DNA of 64,000 bases from Pirellula sp. (GTDB taxonomy: Bacteria > Planctomycetota > Planctomycetia > Pirellulales > PNKZ01). Where the stretch lies: positions 124,001 through 188,000 of the forward strand of contig PNKZ01000007.1 in assembly GCA_013822735.1 (NCBI GenBank). The letters run 5' to 3'. Below the pieces are notes generated by a model. That model ran no database searches and was not told the DNA's origin. It was given only the letters and a program-made list of their open reading frames with translations. A program made the translations under genes and the position numbers. Each line of letters opens with the position of its first letter. Within the stretch, counting starts at the first letter, position 1. This document shows, piece by piece, positions 54,163 through 63,526 of this stretch.

Positions 54163-55608
54163 CTAGGGTTGAGACTGCGCGGCCTTTGCGGACTTTCCGT
54201 CCCCTAACTTGTTATGCATCAGCTCGAGACCGGAAACCGTGCCGACTTCGTCGAGATGGGCTTGGATCTGCCGCAAAACCTCGGGCCGATCCGACGTTTC
54301 CCAAGTTGCCGGGCTTTCCGCCTCGCGCCAAGCGAGCCATTGTACGAGCGCTTCCAGTTCTTGCGCCGTGCCGGCGAACGGCGGCATAAACGGCTTCGTC
54401 CGCTGCAGCTGTGCGATGTTCAGGCGCATCTGGCCGGGGGTCCAAGTGCGCGTCAGGCCGAGGATGCCGTTGGCCCCGTCGACGGTGTGGCAGATCGAAC
54501 ATTGCAGACGGTACACCTTGGCTCCGAGCCGTAGTTGTTCCGTCGGAATCTCGGCGGCATCCTTCAAGGGATAGGGATCGTGAATCGCGCACCCTTCAAT
54601 GCGCAATCGCGCGATCTCTTCTTCCGTCACGGAGTTGCAATAGAGGACGTTGCGCACCGTGTAGGGCTTCCGCATACCTTCGCGCACAAACTCGCCGCCG
54701 GCCGTCGCCCCCATGGCCAGCGCAATGAGCAGGAGCGAAGTCATTGCGCTGATGAAGTTGCGACGATTGAAAATCATGAACACCGCGTAGCAGCCGATGA
54801 GCAACGACGTGCCGACGCCGAGCATCATGAACATCGTCATCGCCACGCTCTCGCCCATGACCCAACGTCGGCTATCGTCCGGCACCACGGCAAAGTACCA
54901 GAAGCCGACCAGCGGCATGGCGGCCATCGGCGCCAAGAAGTAGAACGCGCGATGCAGCATCTCTTTCTTCTCCGCGCGCGTCCAAGCCTTCACCAAGTTG
55001 ATCACCAAGCAGGCAAACAAGCCTGCCTCGGCCAGAGCCGTGATCGTGCGAAAGATCAACGACGGCCAAAACGACGGATTGAAGAAGCCGCTCCAAACCG
55101 TGTGGTCTTCGAGCCATTGGGCGGGCGTCAACTGCCACGAGAGAATGCCGTTGATCCAGAACAGGCTCATCCACGAGGCAAATGAATACGACATCAGCAA
55201 CCCGAGCCGGGTGCGGTCGGGGAGCCTCGGACCGTAGCGATAGAACGCATATCCGGAACCGACCTCGAGGCAGAAGAACGTCCATTCCGTGGCCCAAAGC
55301 CAGTGGAACTCTTGGACCATCAGGCCGATGGTTCGCGGACTGATCTGAATCGTCGTGAGCCAAATCGCCACGCCGGTCAATGCGCCGAGCACGAAGCTAA
55401 TAAGCACCAGCCAGCGAAAATAGCCGTCGACGAACTCGCGCGCGAGCTTGCTCCGGCCGGTCATCGCGAGCCATTGAAACACGCAGAGAAGAATTCCGCC
55501 GCCGATCGCAAACTGCGCGAGAAACACATGCACGATGCCGACGCCGCCGATCACCATCCCCTTCATCAAGGGACCGAAGTCGTTGATCGGATAGTACGGA
55601 AAGTCCAT
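54163..55608 (-). CDS. Cytochrome bd-like oxidase subunit I with fused haem c domain
   Basis: The 481-residue protein has about nine membrane segments with His27 in the first helix and the CydA-type segment GGEFVREGMRKPY near residue 305. It continues into a soluble C-terminal cytochrome c domain with CSICH at 370-374 and a distal Met candidate in KPFMPPFAG. The bd superfamily includes such C-type members (described as OR-C) thought to take electrons from cytochrome c instead of quinol. Assignment to that group is an inference. GAGGA precedes the ATG at 55608. Confidence 0.8.
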   Translation of the reverse strand: MDFPYYPINDFGPLMKGMVIGGVGIVHVFLAQFAIGGGILLCVFQWLAMTGRSKLAREFVDGYFRWLVLISFVLGALTGVAIWLTTIQISPRTIGLMVQEFHWLWATEWTFFCLEVGSGYAFYRYGPRLPDRTRLGLLMSYSFASWMSLFWINGILSWQLTPAQWLEDHTVWSGFFNPSFWPSLIFRTITALAEAGLFACLVINLVKAWTRAEKKEMLHRAFYFLAPMAAMPLVGFWYFAVVPDDSRRWVMGESVAMTMFMMLGVGTSLLIGCYAVFMIFNRRNFISAMTSLLLIALAMGATAGGEFVREGMRKPYTVRNVLYCNSVTEEEIARLRIEGCAIHDPYPLKDAAEIPTEQLRLGAKVYRLQCSICHTVDGANGILGLTRTWTPGQMRLNIAQLQRTKPFMPPFAGTAQELEALVQWLAWREAESPATWETSDRPEVLRQIQAHLDEVGTVSGLELMHNKLGDGKSAKAAQSQP

Positions 55609-55696
55609 GCGTCGGACGTCCTCCGGCAGAATGCGTCGTCTCGGTCTTCCGTAACATTGACGGTTGCCCCGCCCGTTCGGCAAGGGCGCAAGGGGC

Positions 55697-55734
55697 AAAA
55701 AAAAATGCTCGCCCCCGGGTTCAGGGGCGAGCAT
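55697..55734 (-). terminator. Rho-independent terminator after PpiC-like gene
   Basis: An 11-bp stem (55705-55715 with 55724-55734) is followed on the minus strand by nine T residues. It separates the PpiC-like gene from the bd-like oxidase genes. Confidence 0.92.
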
Positions 55735-55768
55735 CGCAAAATTCTTTCACATCGCGCGAACGATTCGC

Positions 55769-57709
55769 TCAACGATTTCCGACGGGAGCCTCGAATCCGG
55801 CTTGTACGGCATTGCCGCCGGCGCCGGTCGCGGCTTGCTCGATGCTTTTGCCCAACGTAGGCGATTGCACCTTGCCGGAAACGAAATTGTCGATCCGCGC
55901 CGTCTCTTGCAGTCGAGCGTACTCGCGCGACATCGCCTGACGCGTCTTCTTTTCATGCACGTCCGAGTAGATCAGGTCGCGCACTTCGGCAAACTCGATC
56001 GGGCGGGGCTTGGTATACGCCTCGCAGAAGAGAATGACGAACGTGTCGTCGACTTGAATGATGCCCGACATTTCCCCCGGCTTCAGCGCAAAGGCCTCTT
56101 TCTCCAGCAACGGCTGACCGCCGTGGCGTTGGATCGGCGGCACTTCGCCGCGCAGCGCCCGGCTGACGTTATCGATCGAGTATTGTTCGGCGAGCATCCC
56201 GAAATGGTCGGCGGTCGGGTTGTCGCGAGCCATTTGCCAAACTTCTTGCGCCTTCCGCATCTGGTTGTGCACGATGGCCCGACATTTGACGCGCGGACCG
56301 TAATTGGCCTCGAAGCCCTTTTGTAGGTCTTCTTCCGTCACGTTCACACCCGACGCCACGAGCTTCTTCAGCGCGACGCTCGGCCAAACGGTGTCGTAGA
56401 CATATTGATCAAACGGAATCTTCTGAGTTTGCGTGATTTCTTTGATCCACCCTTCGACGTCGGGATCGTTCCCGCCGGGCGTTTTCGTCTTTCCCATGGC
56501 CAAGGCGGCACGGGCGATTTCTTGATCGAGATCTGCCTGCGTGACTTCCAAGTTCGCCTGCTGCAACGCATGCTGCAGGATGGCGCGACCGATCATCGCG
56601 TCGAGAATTTCCTTGCCGTGGCGATTGACGCACTCGTCGGCGAGTTGCGAGGTCGACAAGATGCGGCCGTTGACGCGGGCCGCGACGGTCGGCTCTTGCG
56701 CCCGACGTTGAGCGTCTTCGAATACCACGTCGACTTGCGACTGGGCCTTGATGTGGGCAAACACTTCGGTCGAGGCGAGCCGGAGCTTCTTGTCGCGCAC
56801 GGCGTCCGACAACACCCGCGTGAGTTTGTCGTCGAGCGGCACCGGGCGGCCCGGCAGTTGATGCTCGCATTTCAAGATCACGTATTGCTGGCCCACCGGG
56901 AAAATTTCCGAGATCGCATCCTTCGGCAATGCGAAGGCGACCTTTTCCAGGGCCGGATCTCCCATGTGTTTGCGAATCGGCTGAATCAGCCCCTTAGCAC
57001 TGGCGCTATTCACGTCGACCGAGTAACGCTTGGCGAGGTTGCCGAAGTCGTCCGGCACGGCCGTGGCCTGAGCCCGCACCTTCTCGGCGGTCGGCAGGTC
57101 GTTGAAGGCGATCAATCGGCACTGCACGGCCGGTCCGAATTGCGTTTCGTACGCTTGAGCGATTTCTTCTTGTGTCGGTTGAATCTGCGCCGCGGCGATC
57201 AACTTCAGGGCGACGGTCGGCCAAATGATGTCGTTGGCGTATTGTTCCGGCGAAATTCCGCGCTCGCTTTCGAGCATCTTCAGCCATTCAGCCTTGGGAA
57301 TGGCGAAGCGTTCGGCCATGCGATCGATTTCTTCGTCGACCTGTTGGCGCGAGACGACGATGTTGTGCTTCGCGCAGAAATCGGCGATGAGCGCCCGATT
57401 AACGAGCCCGTCGAGCACCCCTTCGCCGAAGTGCCACAAGCATTGTTGGGCCAACTCCTCGCGCATGATGCGCACGTCGTTGACGATCGCCGCGACGTTG
57501 CTCGGCGCGGCGGGCGCCGCATCGGGAGCGGCCGGGAGGTTGCCGGGAGGCGCGGCCGCCGGAGCTTGCGCAGTCGCCTCACCGGGGCCGGTCGCTTGCC
57601 GCACGACGACGCAAACCACGATCACGACGACGACCAACGTGAACGTGATCGCGTGTCGTTGCCAGGGCTGCAAGCTCTTCCACGAATTCCGTACGCTTGT
57701 TCGAGACAT
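55769..57709 (-). CDS. Membrane-anchored PpiC/SurA-like protein with duplicated module
   Basis: A 646-residue protein with an N-terminal membrane anchor (AITFTLVVVVIVVCVVV near residue 20) and a Pro/Ala-rich linker. Two homologous modules follow, about residues 70-335 and 345-600. Each has a SurA-like N-domain (VNDVRIMREELAQQCLWHFG; VNGRILSTSQLADECVNRHG), a IIWPTVALK / TVWPSVALKKL helix and a parvulin-like domain (FGNLAKRYSVD; FGMLAEQYSID). A periplasmic folding chaperone is inferred. GAGGAAC lies close to the ATG at 57709. Confidence 0.8.
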   Translation of the reverse strand: MSRTSVRNSWKSLQPWQRHAITFTLVVVVIVVCVVVRQATGPGEATAQAPAAAPPGNLPAAPDAAPAAPSNVAAIVNDVRIMREELAQQCLWHFGEGVLDGLVNRALIADFCAKHNIVVSRQQVDEEIDRMAERFAIPKAEWLKMLESERGISPEQYANDIIWPTVALKLIAAAQIQPTQEEIAQAYETQFGPAVQCRLIAFNDLPTAEKVRAQATAVPDDFGNLAKRYSVDVNSASAKGLIQPIRKHMGDPALEKVAFALPKDAISEIFPVGQQYVILKCEHQLPGRPVPLDDKLTRVLSDAVRDKKLRLASTEVFAHIKAQSQVDVVFEDAQRRAQEPTVAARVNGRILSTSQLADECVNRHGKEILDAMIGRAILQHALQQANLEVTQADLDQEIARAALAMGKTKTPGGNDPDVEGWIKEITQTQKIPFDQYVYDTVWPSVALKKLVASGVNVTEEDLQKGFEANYGPRVKCRAIVHNQMRKAQEVWQMARDNPTADHFGMLAEQYSIDNVSRALRGEVPPIQRHGGQPLLEKEAFALKPGEMSGIIQVDDTFVILFCEAYTKPRPIEFAEVRDLIYSDVHEKKTRQAMSREYARLQETARIDNFVSGKVQSPTLGKSIEQAATGAGGNAVQAGFEAPVGNR

Positions 57710-57999
57710 GGCGGTTCCTCCCTTAACCGTAGCGCCGGCATCATGCCGCGCTGAGAATACTAATAACCCCACGGCGACGGAGCTCCGCCGGCTTCGTGAG
57801 GCGGGGGAGTATAGGACGGGGCCGGAAAACGGGTCAAGCTCGCTTGGCGCTTGCGAGCACGGCCACGAGGGTGTGCCGGCACTGCCAGACCTAGCGGGTG
57901 GCTGGTGCTGAAGCCGAAAGGCGAAGTCCCAGCTAAATGGACGGACGCTCGACACTAGGGCATCAAATTGTTCTGCCCCAGCCACCTGTCGACTTTCGG
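57710..57999. other. Gap between PpiC-like and GDPD genes
   Basis: No gene is seen in these 290 bases. The stretch GTGTGCCGGCACTGCCAGACCTAGCGGGTGGCTGG near 57871-57905 (quoted parts GTGCCGGCACTGCC and GGTGGCTGG) has the look of a degenerate dispersed repeat, and 57830-57870 contains short dyads. Confidence 0.4.
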
Positions 58000-58878
58000 C
58001 TATTGTGCCAGCCAGGAACGCGCTTCGTCGCAGCGATTGGTGATCAGTCCGTCGAGTCCGGCCGCTGCGAGTTTGCGAGCTTCGTCGGGCTTATCAACCG
58101 TGTAGGCCCATACTTTCAACCCTGCGGCACGCGCGGCGGCGATCGACTCGGCATTCAAATCGGTGTAGCGCCAACCGACGACCTCGCTGCCGATCTCGCG
58201 GGCCGCCGCGATCTTGGCGGCATCGAGCGCCTCCTTGCCGAGCAAGCCGGTGACGATCGTCGGATCGAGCTTGCGCACGTCGGCGATAAAAGCCCAATCG
58301 AACGCTTGCACGATGCACCGGCTCGCAACCTTCTTCCGATGCAATAGTTCGACGAGCGTCGCGGCATCGCCGTCTTTCCGTTCGACCATGCAGCAGGAGC
58401 CGGCCAGGATAGCGTCGAGCGATTCTTCGAGCGTCGGCAAATACGTGCCGGCAAATTTCGCATCGAACCAGGTTCCGGCGTCGAGCGGCCGGAGTTCGGC
58501 GGCGCTCTTGGCGCCGATCACAATTTCCTTCGCGCCGAACGTGCTTACCGAGTTCGTCGTGCGGTCGAGCTTGGCATCGTGAATGACGATCGGCTTGCCG
58601 TCCGACGAATGACGATAGTCGAGCTCCACGAAGTCCGGAGCGTGCTTGATCGCCTCGGTAAAGGCGGGCAAGGTATTTTCGGGGAAGCGGCTCGAAAGCC
58701 CGCGGTGCGCGATAACGAGAAGCTGCGAGCCGCGCACCAATTCGGCCGCGGTAGGAGCAGGCTTCTCGGCCGCACCCTGAGCAAGATCGGCGGCCATTAG
58801 GAAGCCTCCCATCGCAAGAGTTCGCCCGCCGGCTGCGGCCAGAAACTCACGGCGTGATTCTTGTCGAACATCGCGCAT
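58000..58878 (-). CDS. Tat-exported glycerophosphodiester phosphodiesterase
   Basis: The 292-residue product has a Tat leader (ESRREFLAAAGGRTLAMGGF). The GDPD TIM barrel shows the catalytic and metal motifs IAHRGLSSRFPENT near residue 60 with HRG and ENT, and ELDYRHSSDGKPIVIHD with E-x-D and the general-acid His. It hydrolyses glycerophosphodiesters to glycerol 3-phosphate, a phospholipid-derived phosphate source. The start at 58878 was chosen to place the Tat motif near the N-terminus. It follows frr on the same strand after 41 bases. Confidence 0.9.
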   Translation of the reverse strand: MRDVRQESRREFLAAAGGRTLAMGGFLMAADLAQGAAEKPAPTAAELVRGSQLLVIAHRGLSSRFPENTLPAFTEAIKHAPDFVELDYRHSSDGKPIVIHDAKLDRTTNSVSTFGAKEIVIGAKSAAELRPLDAGTWFDAKFAGTYLPTLEESLDAILAGSCCMVERKDGDAATLVELLHRKKVASRCIVQAFDWAFIADVRKLDPTIVTGLLGKEALDAAKIAAAREIGSEVVGWRYTDLNAESIAAARAAGLKVWAYTVDKPDEARKLAAAGLDGLITNRCDEARSWLAQ

Positions 58879-58919
58879 CACGCTCACGGCTCCGAGGTCC
58901 GAGGAAATTCCAGGCAACC

Positions 58920-59480
58920 CTACTCTTCCATGACCTCGGTCTCTTTGGCGCGCGCCATCGAGGTGGCCTTCTCTTCGTAGGTCTTGGTCAACTCTTGAAT
59001 TTCTTCCTTCGTCGAATCGCGATCGTCTTCCGAGAGAATCTTATCTTTCTCGGCTTGCTCGGCGGCCTTGTTGCCGTCGCGACGAACGTTGCGCACGGCA
59101 ACCTTCGCTTCTTCGGTCAGCTCTTTGATGCGCGCCACGAGCTTGCGACGCGTTTCCGTCGAAAGGGCGGGCACGTTGATGCGAATCATCCGGCCGTCGC
59201 TCTGCGGATTGAAACCGAGCCCGCTGGCGATGATCGCCTTTTCAATATCCTTGATCGTGCTCGGATCGAACGGACGAATGACGATTTGTTGCGGCTCCGG
59301 CGCACCAATCGAGGCGAGCTGCTTGATCGGCGTCTGCGAACCGTACACTTCCACGCGGAGCGAGTCGACCAAGCCGGGGTTGGCCCGACCGGTGCGGATG
59401 CCCGTGAGCGCGTGCTTCAGCACGCTCAAGGCCTTTTCCATTCGCTCTTCCACGTCCATCAAGATTTCGTCGGCGCTCAT
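58920..59480 (-). CDS. frr: Ribosome recycling factor
   Basis: A 186-residue protein starting MSADEILMDVEERMEKAL, with TGRANPGLVDSLRVEVYGS, GRMIRINVPALSTETRRKL and AKVAVRNVRRDGNK, the RRF signatures. It releases ribosomes after termination with EF-G. It is the last gene of the rpsB-tsf-pyrH-frr series, 72 bases after pyrH. Confidence 0.97.
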   Translation of the reverse strand: MSADEILMDVEERMEKALSVLKHALTGIRTGRANPGLVDSLRVEVYGSQTPIKQLASIGAPEPQQIVIRPFDPSTIKDIEKAIIASGLGFNPQSDGRMIRINVPALSTETRRKLVARIKELTEEAKVAVRNVRRDGNKAAEQAEKDKILSEDDRDSTKEEIQELTKTYEEKATSMARAKETEVMEE

Positions 59481-59552
59481 GACGATGTCTCTGCTAACTA
59501 CGGTTGTCGATAATTACGGTGCCGGTTCGAATTGCCCGCTTGATCTTTTCGG

Positions 59553-60296
59553 CTAGACCTTCACGACGGCCCGACTGCTGATGATCGTGCCGAGCCGATC
59601 GCCTTGCACGGCGCGCTCGATGTTGCCGTCTTTACGATAGTTGAACACCAAGATCGGCATCTCGTGTTCCATGCATTGCGTGATCGCGGTCGGGTCCATC
59701 ACGCGCAGCTTTTGCTCGAGCACGGACGAATACGTCAGCTCGCTGTAGAGCATGGCGTGCGGGTTCTTTTCGGGGTCTTCGCTGTAGACGCCGTCGACCT
59801 TCGTGGCCTTGAGCAGCACCTGGGCTTCGATTTCCAAAGCCCGTTGTGCGGCGGCGGTGTCGGTCGTCACGTAAGGGTTGCCGGTGCCGCAAGCCAGAAT
59901 GACGATGCGATTCTTTTCCAAGTGACGCCGGGCTCGGCGACGGATGTACGGCTCGGCAAGCGGTTCCATCTTGATGGCCGTCATGAGCCGCACGGCGCAG
60001 CCGAGCGATTCCAAGGCGTCTTGCAAGGCGAGGCCGTTGATCACGGTTGCGAGCATGCCCATTTGGTGGGCCGTCGCTTCGTGAATGCCTTCGCCGGCGA
60101 TGCTCTTAAACTGCGCACCGCGCAGGATATTGCCGCCGCCGGTGACGATGGCCATTTGGGCGCCGCTCTTCTGCGCTTGCGCGATTTGCCGCGCCGTGTG
60201 CATGGTCATATCCATGCTGATGCCGCGCTCTCCGGCGTGGCAAAAGCTTTCGCCGGAGAGTTTCAGCAGTACGCGACGCGGGGAAGCGGTACCCAT
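59553..60296 (-). CDS. pyrH: UMP kinase
   Basis: The 247-residue amino-acid-kinase family enzyme converts UMP to UDP. Motifs: [11 protein letters not shown] near residue 8, [14 protein letters not shown] near residue 50, [21 protein letters not shown] and [16 protein letters not shown] near residue 165. AAGGAAAC lies before the ATG. It stands between tsf and frr in the conserved order. Confidence 0.97.
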   Translation of the reverse strand: MGTASPRRVLLKLSGESFCHAGERGISMDMTMHTARQIAQAQKSGAQMAIVTGGGNILRGAQFKSIAGEGIHEATAHQMGMLATVINGLALQDALESLGCAVRLMTAIKMEPLAEPYIRRRARRHLEKNRIVILACGTGNPYVTTDTAAAQRALEIEAQVLLKATKVDGVYSEDPEKNPHAMLYSELTYSSVLEQKLRVMDPTAITQCMEHEMPILVFNYRKDGNIERAVQGDRLGTIISSRAVVKV

Positions 60297-60349
60297 TTGC
60301 GTTTCCTTGTTAATCCCGAGCTATTTCGTTCCTGGGAAGCTGCGCGGGC

Positions 60350-61174
60350 TTAGCCCTTGCCGAGCTTCCAGTTGACGAAGTTCGTAACCTTCATCCCCTT
60401 GCTCTTGAGCAAAGCGGCGATGGTCTGTTCCTGATCTTTCACAAACGGCTGTTCCGTGAGAACGCGCGCCGAGTAGAAGTTCTTCATGCGCCCTTCGATC
60501 ATCTTTTGAATGATGTTCTCGGGCTTGCCTTCCTTGCGGGCTTGTTCGGTGAGGAACGTTCGTTCCTTTTCGACTTCGGCCGCCGGCAGGTCTTCCTTGT
60601 TTACGGCCAACGGGCTCGACGCCACGATGTGCATGGCGATGTCCTTCGCGGTGGCGACGTCGCCCCCTTCGAAGGCGACGAGCGAACCGAGATCGCCCGT
60701 GGCGTGCACGTAGCCGACCGTCGTGCCGGCGTACTTCACGAGCCGGCCGATCTTGAAGACTTCGCGGAGGCGATTGAACATGTCGTCTTTTTGCTCGCCC
60801 AAGGTTTGGGGCTTGCTCGGCGACTTTTCCTTCAACAGCGTTTCGCCGTCGGTGATGTCGCTCTTGGCCATCGCAAGCGCCTTCGCACAATCTTCGGCGA
60901 ATTGACGCACGTCGGGACCGTTGGCCACCGGAGCGCTTTCGCAGAGGATTTCGACGATGGCGCCGGCCTTGTCGTCGCTATAAGCGCCGATGCGGCCGAA
61001 TTCGGTGTCGCGGCCCAGGCGCACGCCTTCGAGCTTCTTCCCCTTCTCACGGAGAATTTTGGCCGCCGCGTCTTTGTCGCCGCCGGCTTCTACGAGCGCC
61101 GCTTTGCAATCCATCATCGGTTGCCCGGTTTCTTCGCGCAACTTCATAACCAGGGCTGCTGTAATTTCCGCCAT
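60350..61174 (-). CDS. tsf: Elongation factor Ts
   Basis: A 274-residue nucleotide-exchange factor for EF-Tu. The N-terminal UBA-like segment KLREETGQPMMDCKAAL has the family pattern (variant MM where most have MM or MD), followed by DKDAAAKILREKG, and the conserved HIVASSPLAVNKEDLP and NIIQKMIEGRMKNFYS. GGGAG lies 10 bases before the ATG. It follows rpsB after a 275-base gap that holds a palindromic repeat. Confidence 0.97.
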   Translation of the reverse strand: MAEITAALVMKLREETGQPMMDCKAALVEAGGDKDAAAKILREKGKKLEGVRLGRDTEFGRIGAYSDDKAGAIVEILCESAPVANGPDVRQFAEDCAKALAMAKSDITDGETLLKEKSPSKPQTLGEQKDDMFNRLREVFKIGRLVKYAGTTVGYVHATGDLGSLVAFEGGDVATAKDIAMHIVASSPLAVNKEDLPAAEVEKERTFLTEQARKEGKPENIIQKMIEGRMKNFYSARVLTEQPFVKDQEQTIAALLKSKGMKVTNFVNWKLGKG

Positions 61175-61343
61175 CTCGTTCGTCTCCCGCTAATACGCTG
61201 CTAATTTTTTGACTTGAAGATTGAGAACCGCCCGGTCGGCATCAGCTGCGATGCCGCCGGGCGCTCTACCGATTGCCGAGTTCGCGAGTCTTAGGACCCG
61301 GCGAACCCTCGGCGTTTTACGATTTTCTACTGACCCCTTCACC

Positions 61344-61389
61344 CCTCACCCCTGGCCCCTCTCCCGCAAGGGGCGAGGGGAAGGTGAGG
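61344..61389. repeat. Palindromic repeat in the rpsB-tsf gap
   Basis: Nested stems CCTCACC/GGTGAGG (61344-61350 with 61383-61389) and GCCCCT/AGGGGC (61355-61360 with 61369-61374) around CTCCCGCA. It belongs to the common CTCCCGCAAGGGG-type dispersed repeats, is related in style to 18233-18279, and may act as an attenuator between rpsB and tsf. Confidence 0.65.
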
Positions 61390-61449
61390 AGGTTCGCGCC
61401 GAGCGCGATGTGATGCCGAGCGCGATGCAATGCTGCGTACCGTGCGACG

Positions 61450-62196
61450 TTAGTCCTTGTCCGGGGTTTCCGGGCTCGTGTAGGCCCGGGTGCCGGTGCC
61501 GCCCGCGTCCGACGTGTTGGCCTTCCCTTCGATCACGGCCGAAGCCAATTGGTTGACGACCAATTCGATCGAACGGATGCTGTCGTCGTTGCCCGGAATC
61601 GGCAGATCCACCATGTCCGGATCGCTGTCGGTGTCGATGAGAGCCACGGTGACGACGCCCATCTTCCGGGCTTCCATCACCGCGTTCTTTTCCTTCTTCG
61701 GATCGATGATCACCATGCACTCCGGCAGGCGGGTCATGGTGCGCATGCCGTTGAGATTGCGGAACATCTTGCGATATTCACGGTTCAACGCCGATTGCGC
61801 CTTCTTCGAGTATTGATTGAAGATTTCGCCGTTCTTGATCTTTTCGAGTTCTTCCAAGCGCACCAAGCGGCTGCGGATCGTGCGGAAGTTGGTGAGCGTG
61901 CCGCCCAACCAACGCTCGTTCACAAACGGCATGCCGCAGCGAGCGCCTTCGCGTTCGACCGTTTCGGCGGCTTGCTTCTTGGTGCCGACGAATTGAATGA
62001 GGCTCCCTTGCGAAGCGACCTGCGTGAGGTACTTGCGGGCACGGATAAGGCCGCGAATGGTTTCGCGGACGTCGATGATGTGGATCAGGTTGCGGCGCCC
62101 GTAGATATAGGGCCGCATCTTCGGATTCCAACGGCTGGCACGGTGGCCGAAATGGACACCGGCTTCGATCAACTGCTTCACGAGTTCAGAAGACAC
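61450..62196 (-). CDS. rpsB: 30S ribosomal protein S2
   Basis: The 248-residue product starts at a GTG with AGGAG 8 bases upstream. Family segments: [62 protein letters not shown] and [20 protein letters not shown]. It is the first gene of the rpsB-tsf-pyrH-frr cluster and has a promoter about 170 bases upstream. Confidence 0.98.
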   Translation of the reverse strand: MSSELVKQLIEAGVHFGHRASRWNPKMRPYIYGRRNLIHIIDVRETIRGLIRARKYLTQVASQGSLIQFVGTKKQAAETVEREGARCGMPFVNERWLGGTLTNFRTIRSRLVRLEELEKIKNGEIFNQYSKKAQSALNREYRKMFRNLNGMRTMTRLPECMVIIDPKKEKNAVMEARKMGVVTVALIDTDSDPDMVDLPIPGNDDSIRSIELVVNQLASAVIEGKANTSDAGGTGTRAYTSPETPDKD

Positions 62197-62363
62197 GCAC
62201 TCACTCCTGTAAAACTAAGCACACCGGCAAAAGTCCGCCGAGCGATCGACCTATTGGCGACGGCCAAAGATTCGAGGCTGCGGGGCGTCCGGCGTTCATG
62301 GGGTATTCGGTCAATCGGGAGAAACTCTCCAGGCGCGGACCGTGCACGCCGGAGAAGCCCCTT

Positions 62364-62392
62364 ATCGTACAGGGGCTGCCCGAGAGCGTCAA
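62364..62392 (-). promoter_or_regulatory. Sigma-70-type promoter of rpsB operon
   Basis: On the minus strand TTGACG (62392-62387), 17 bases, TACGAT (62369-62364). An AGCCCCT/AGGGGCT inverted repeat brackets the -10, so a hairpin could form near the transcript start. The leader to the GTG is about 160 bases. Confidence 0.6.
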
Positions 62393-62460
62393 TCGACGCT
62401 AAGTGCCGATGGCGGATGAGTTTGAGCGCCGTGACGGCGTACCGCGTCCGGGAGCAAGTG

Positions 62461-62484
62461 TCGAGGCGTAAGGCCGACGTGTCT
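62461..62484. repeat. Single copy of dispersed repeat core
   Basis: TCGAGGCGTAAGGCCGACGT with GTCT following matches the arm of the long inverted repeat at 12495-12578, almost base for base. It lies 10 bases past the stop side of the small membrane gene at 62494. Confidence 0.75.
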
Positions 62485-62493
62485 GAGGAGGCG

Positions 62494-62787
62494 CTAGGCG
62501 TTGCCGGCCGGCGGCGTCGTTTGCTTGAGGCGTTGCGTGTATGCCACCCAAGCACACACGCCTGCCAAGCCGGCCGTTAGTCCGGCGTAGAGCATGTCGC
62601 CGTTGAGGATTTGCGGCACGGTGAGCAGGCCGAAGAACACCGTTTCCGCCGCGTAAAACTTCCACGACAGACTAAGCGTCCACTGGCCGTAGCTTTGGCA
62701 GCGCTCCTTGTGAAAGACGCGGAGGTAGATGCCGATGGCGGCGCCGATGCTTACGGAGATCAGGAGCGTGATGAGTTGATGCGACAT
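62494..62787 (-). CDS. Small membrane protein (paralogue of 63527-63823)
   Basis: A 97-residue protein with three hydrophobic segments: ITLLISVSIGAAIGIYLRVF, FYAAETVFFGLLTVPQI and LYAGLTAGLAGVCAWVAY. AAGGAA lies upstream of the ATG. The pattern Y-x-x-W-x-x-S-L-x-W...FGLL...AYxxxxK..PPA is shared with the gene at 63527-63823, so the two are likely paralogues. No function is known. Confidence 0.7.
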   Translation of the reverse strand: MSHQLITLLISVSIGAAIGIYLRVFHKERCQSYGQWTLSLSWKFYAAETVFFGLLTVPQILNGDMLYAGLTAGLAGVCAWVAYTQRLKQTTPPAGNA

Positions 62788-62854
62788 GGGTTGGATTCCT
62801 TTGTGGGGAAGATTTGCGAAAGGGTGAATGCTTACGGAGAGCGAGTTGCGTGAA

Positions 62855-63343
62855 CTATTGTTTGTGGACCGGAAAATTCGTGAACGAGCCTTCGAGCACG
62901 TACGCATGTTCGTCAAAGGGAACCTTGGCCGAGGTTTGGAAGTTGCCGGAGCAACGGGTGCTTGTAAGTTGCGTGAACTTCACTTCGCCGGCTTCAGGAC
63001 GCACGTTGCTTTGCGAGACGCTCACCAACGTCAGCGACGCATTGCCGGGAACCGTATCGTCGCCGAAGGGAAACGTGCCGACCTGCGGTCGATTGACGTT
63101 GAGAACGAGCGAATGATCGGCGTCGGGACTGTTGAGAAAAAGCGACATGTCGTCGTCAATTTGAACCGCGGCGTTGCCGGCGCCGTTGGTACGGTATTCG
63201 AGAACGACTTGGCCGTCTTTCAACAGCCGAACTTCACAAGCGGCCGAAGGGGCGGCCGAAGCGGAATCGACCGCTTTCGACGACGAGCCGCAGCCGGTTG
63301 TGAATAGAAGCGTGAGACCGACCAAAAGTGCGAAGCATCGCAT
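62855..63343 (-). CDS. Putative lipoprotein
   Basis: A 162-residue protein with a short hydrophobic leader ending LLFTTGCGSSS near residue 18, a lipobox with Cys18 as the lipid site. The mature part has VRLLKDGQVVLEYRTNGAG and MSLFLNSPDADHSLVLNVNR, suggesting a beta-sandwich. The function is unknown. It lies between two similar small membrane protein genes on the same strand. Confidence 0.68.
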   Translation of the reverse strand: MRCFALLVGLTLLFTTGCGSSSKAVDSASAAPSAACEVRLLKDGQVVLEYRTNGAGNAAVQIDDDMSLFLNSPDADHSLVLNVNRPQVGTFPFGDDTVPGNASLTLVSVSQSNVRPEAGEVKFTQLTSTRCSGNFQTSAKVPFDEHAYVLEGSFTNFPVHKQ

Positions 63344-63457
63344 GGGAATTTCTCGCGGAGCGAAGGGTTGCGTTCGACGGCGCGTCGAACCGGATGTCTT
63401 ATGCAACTCTCCAGCGGAAACGGACCGCGAGTGTTACAGGGCGTATCCAACGAAAAA

Positions 63458-63484
63458 GGCCTTGAGCGAATGTTGCTCAAGGCC
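63458..63484 (-). terminator. Rho-independent terminator after small membrane gene
   Basis: A perfect 10-bp stem (63458-63467 with 63475-63484) with a 7-base loop is followed on the minus strand by TTTTTCG, 43 bases past the stop at 63527. Confidence 0.85.
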
Positions 63485-63526
63485 CTAGGAGATTCGGCGA
63501 TTTGTTGCGCGGCAACCGTTTTCGAG

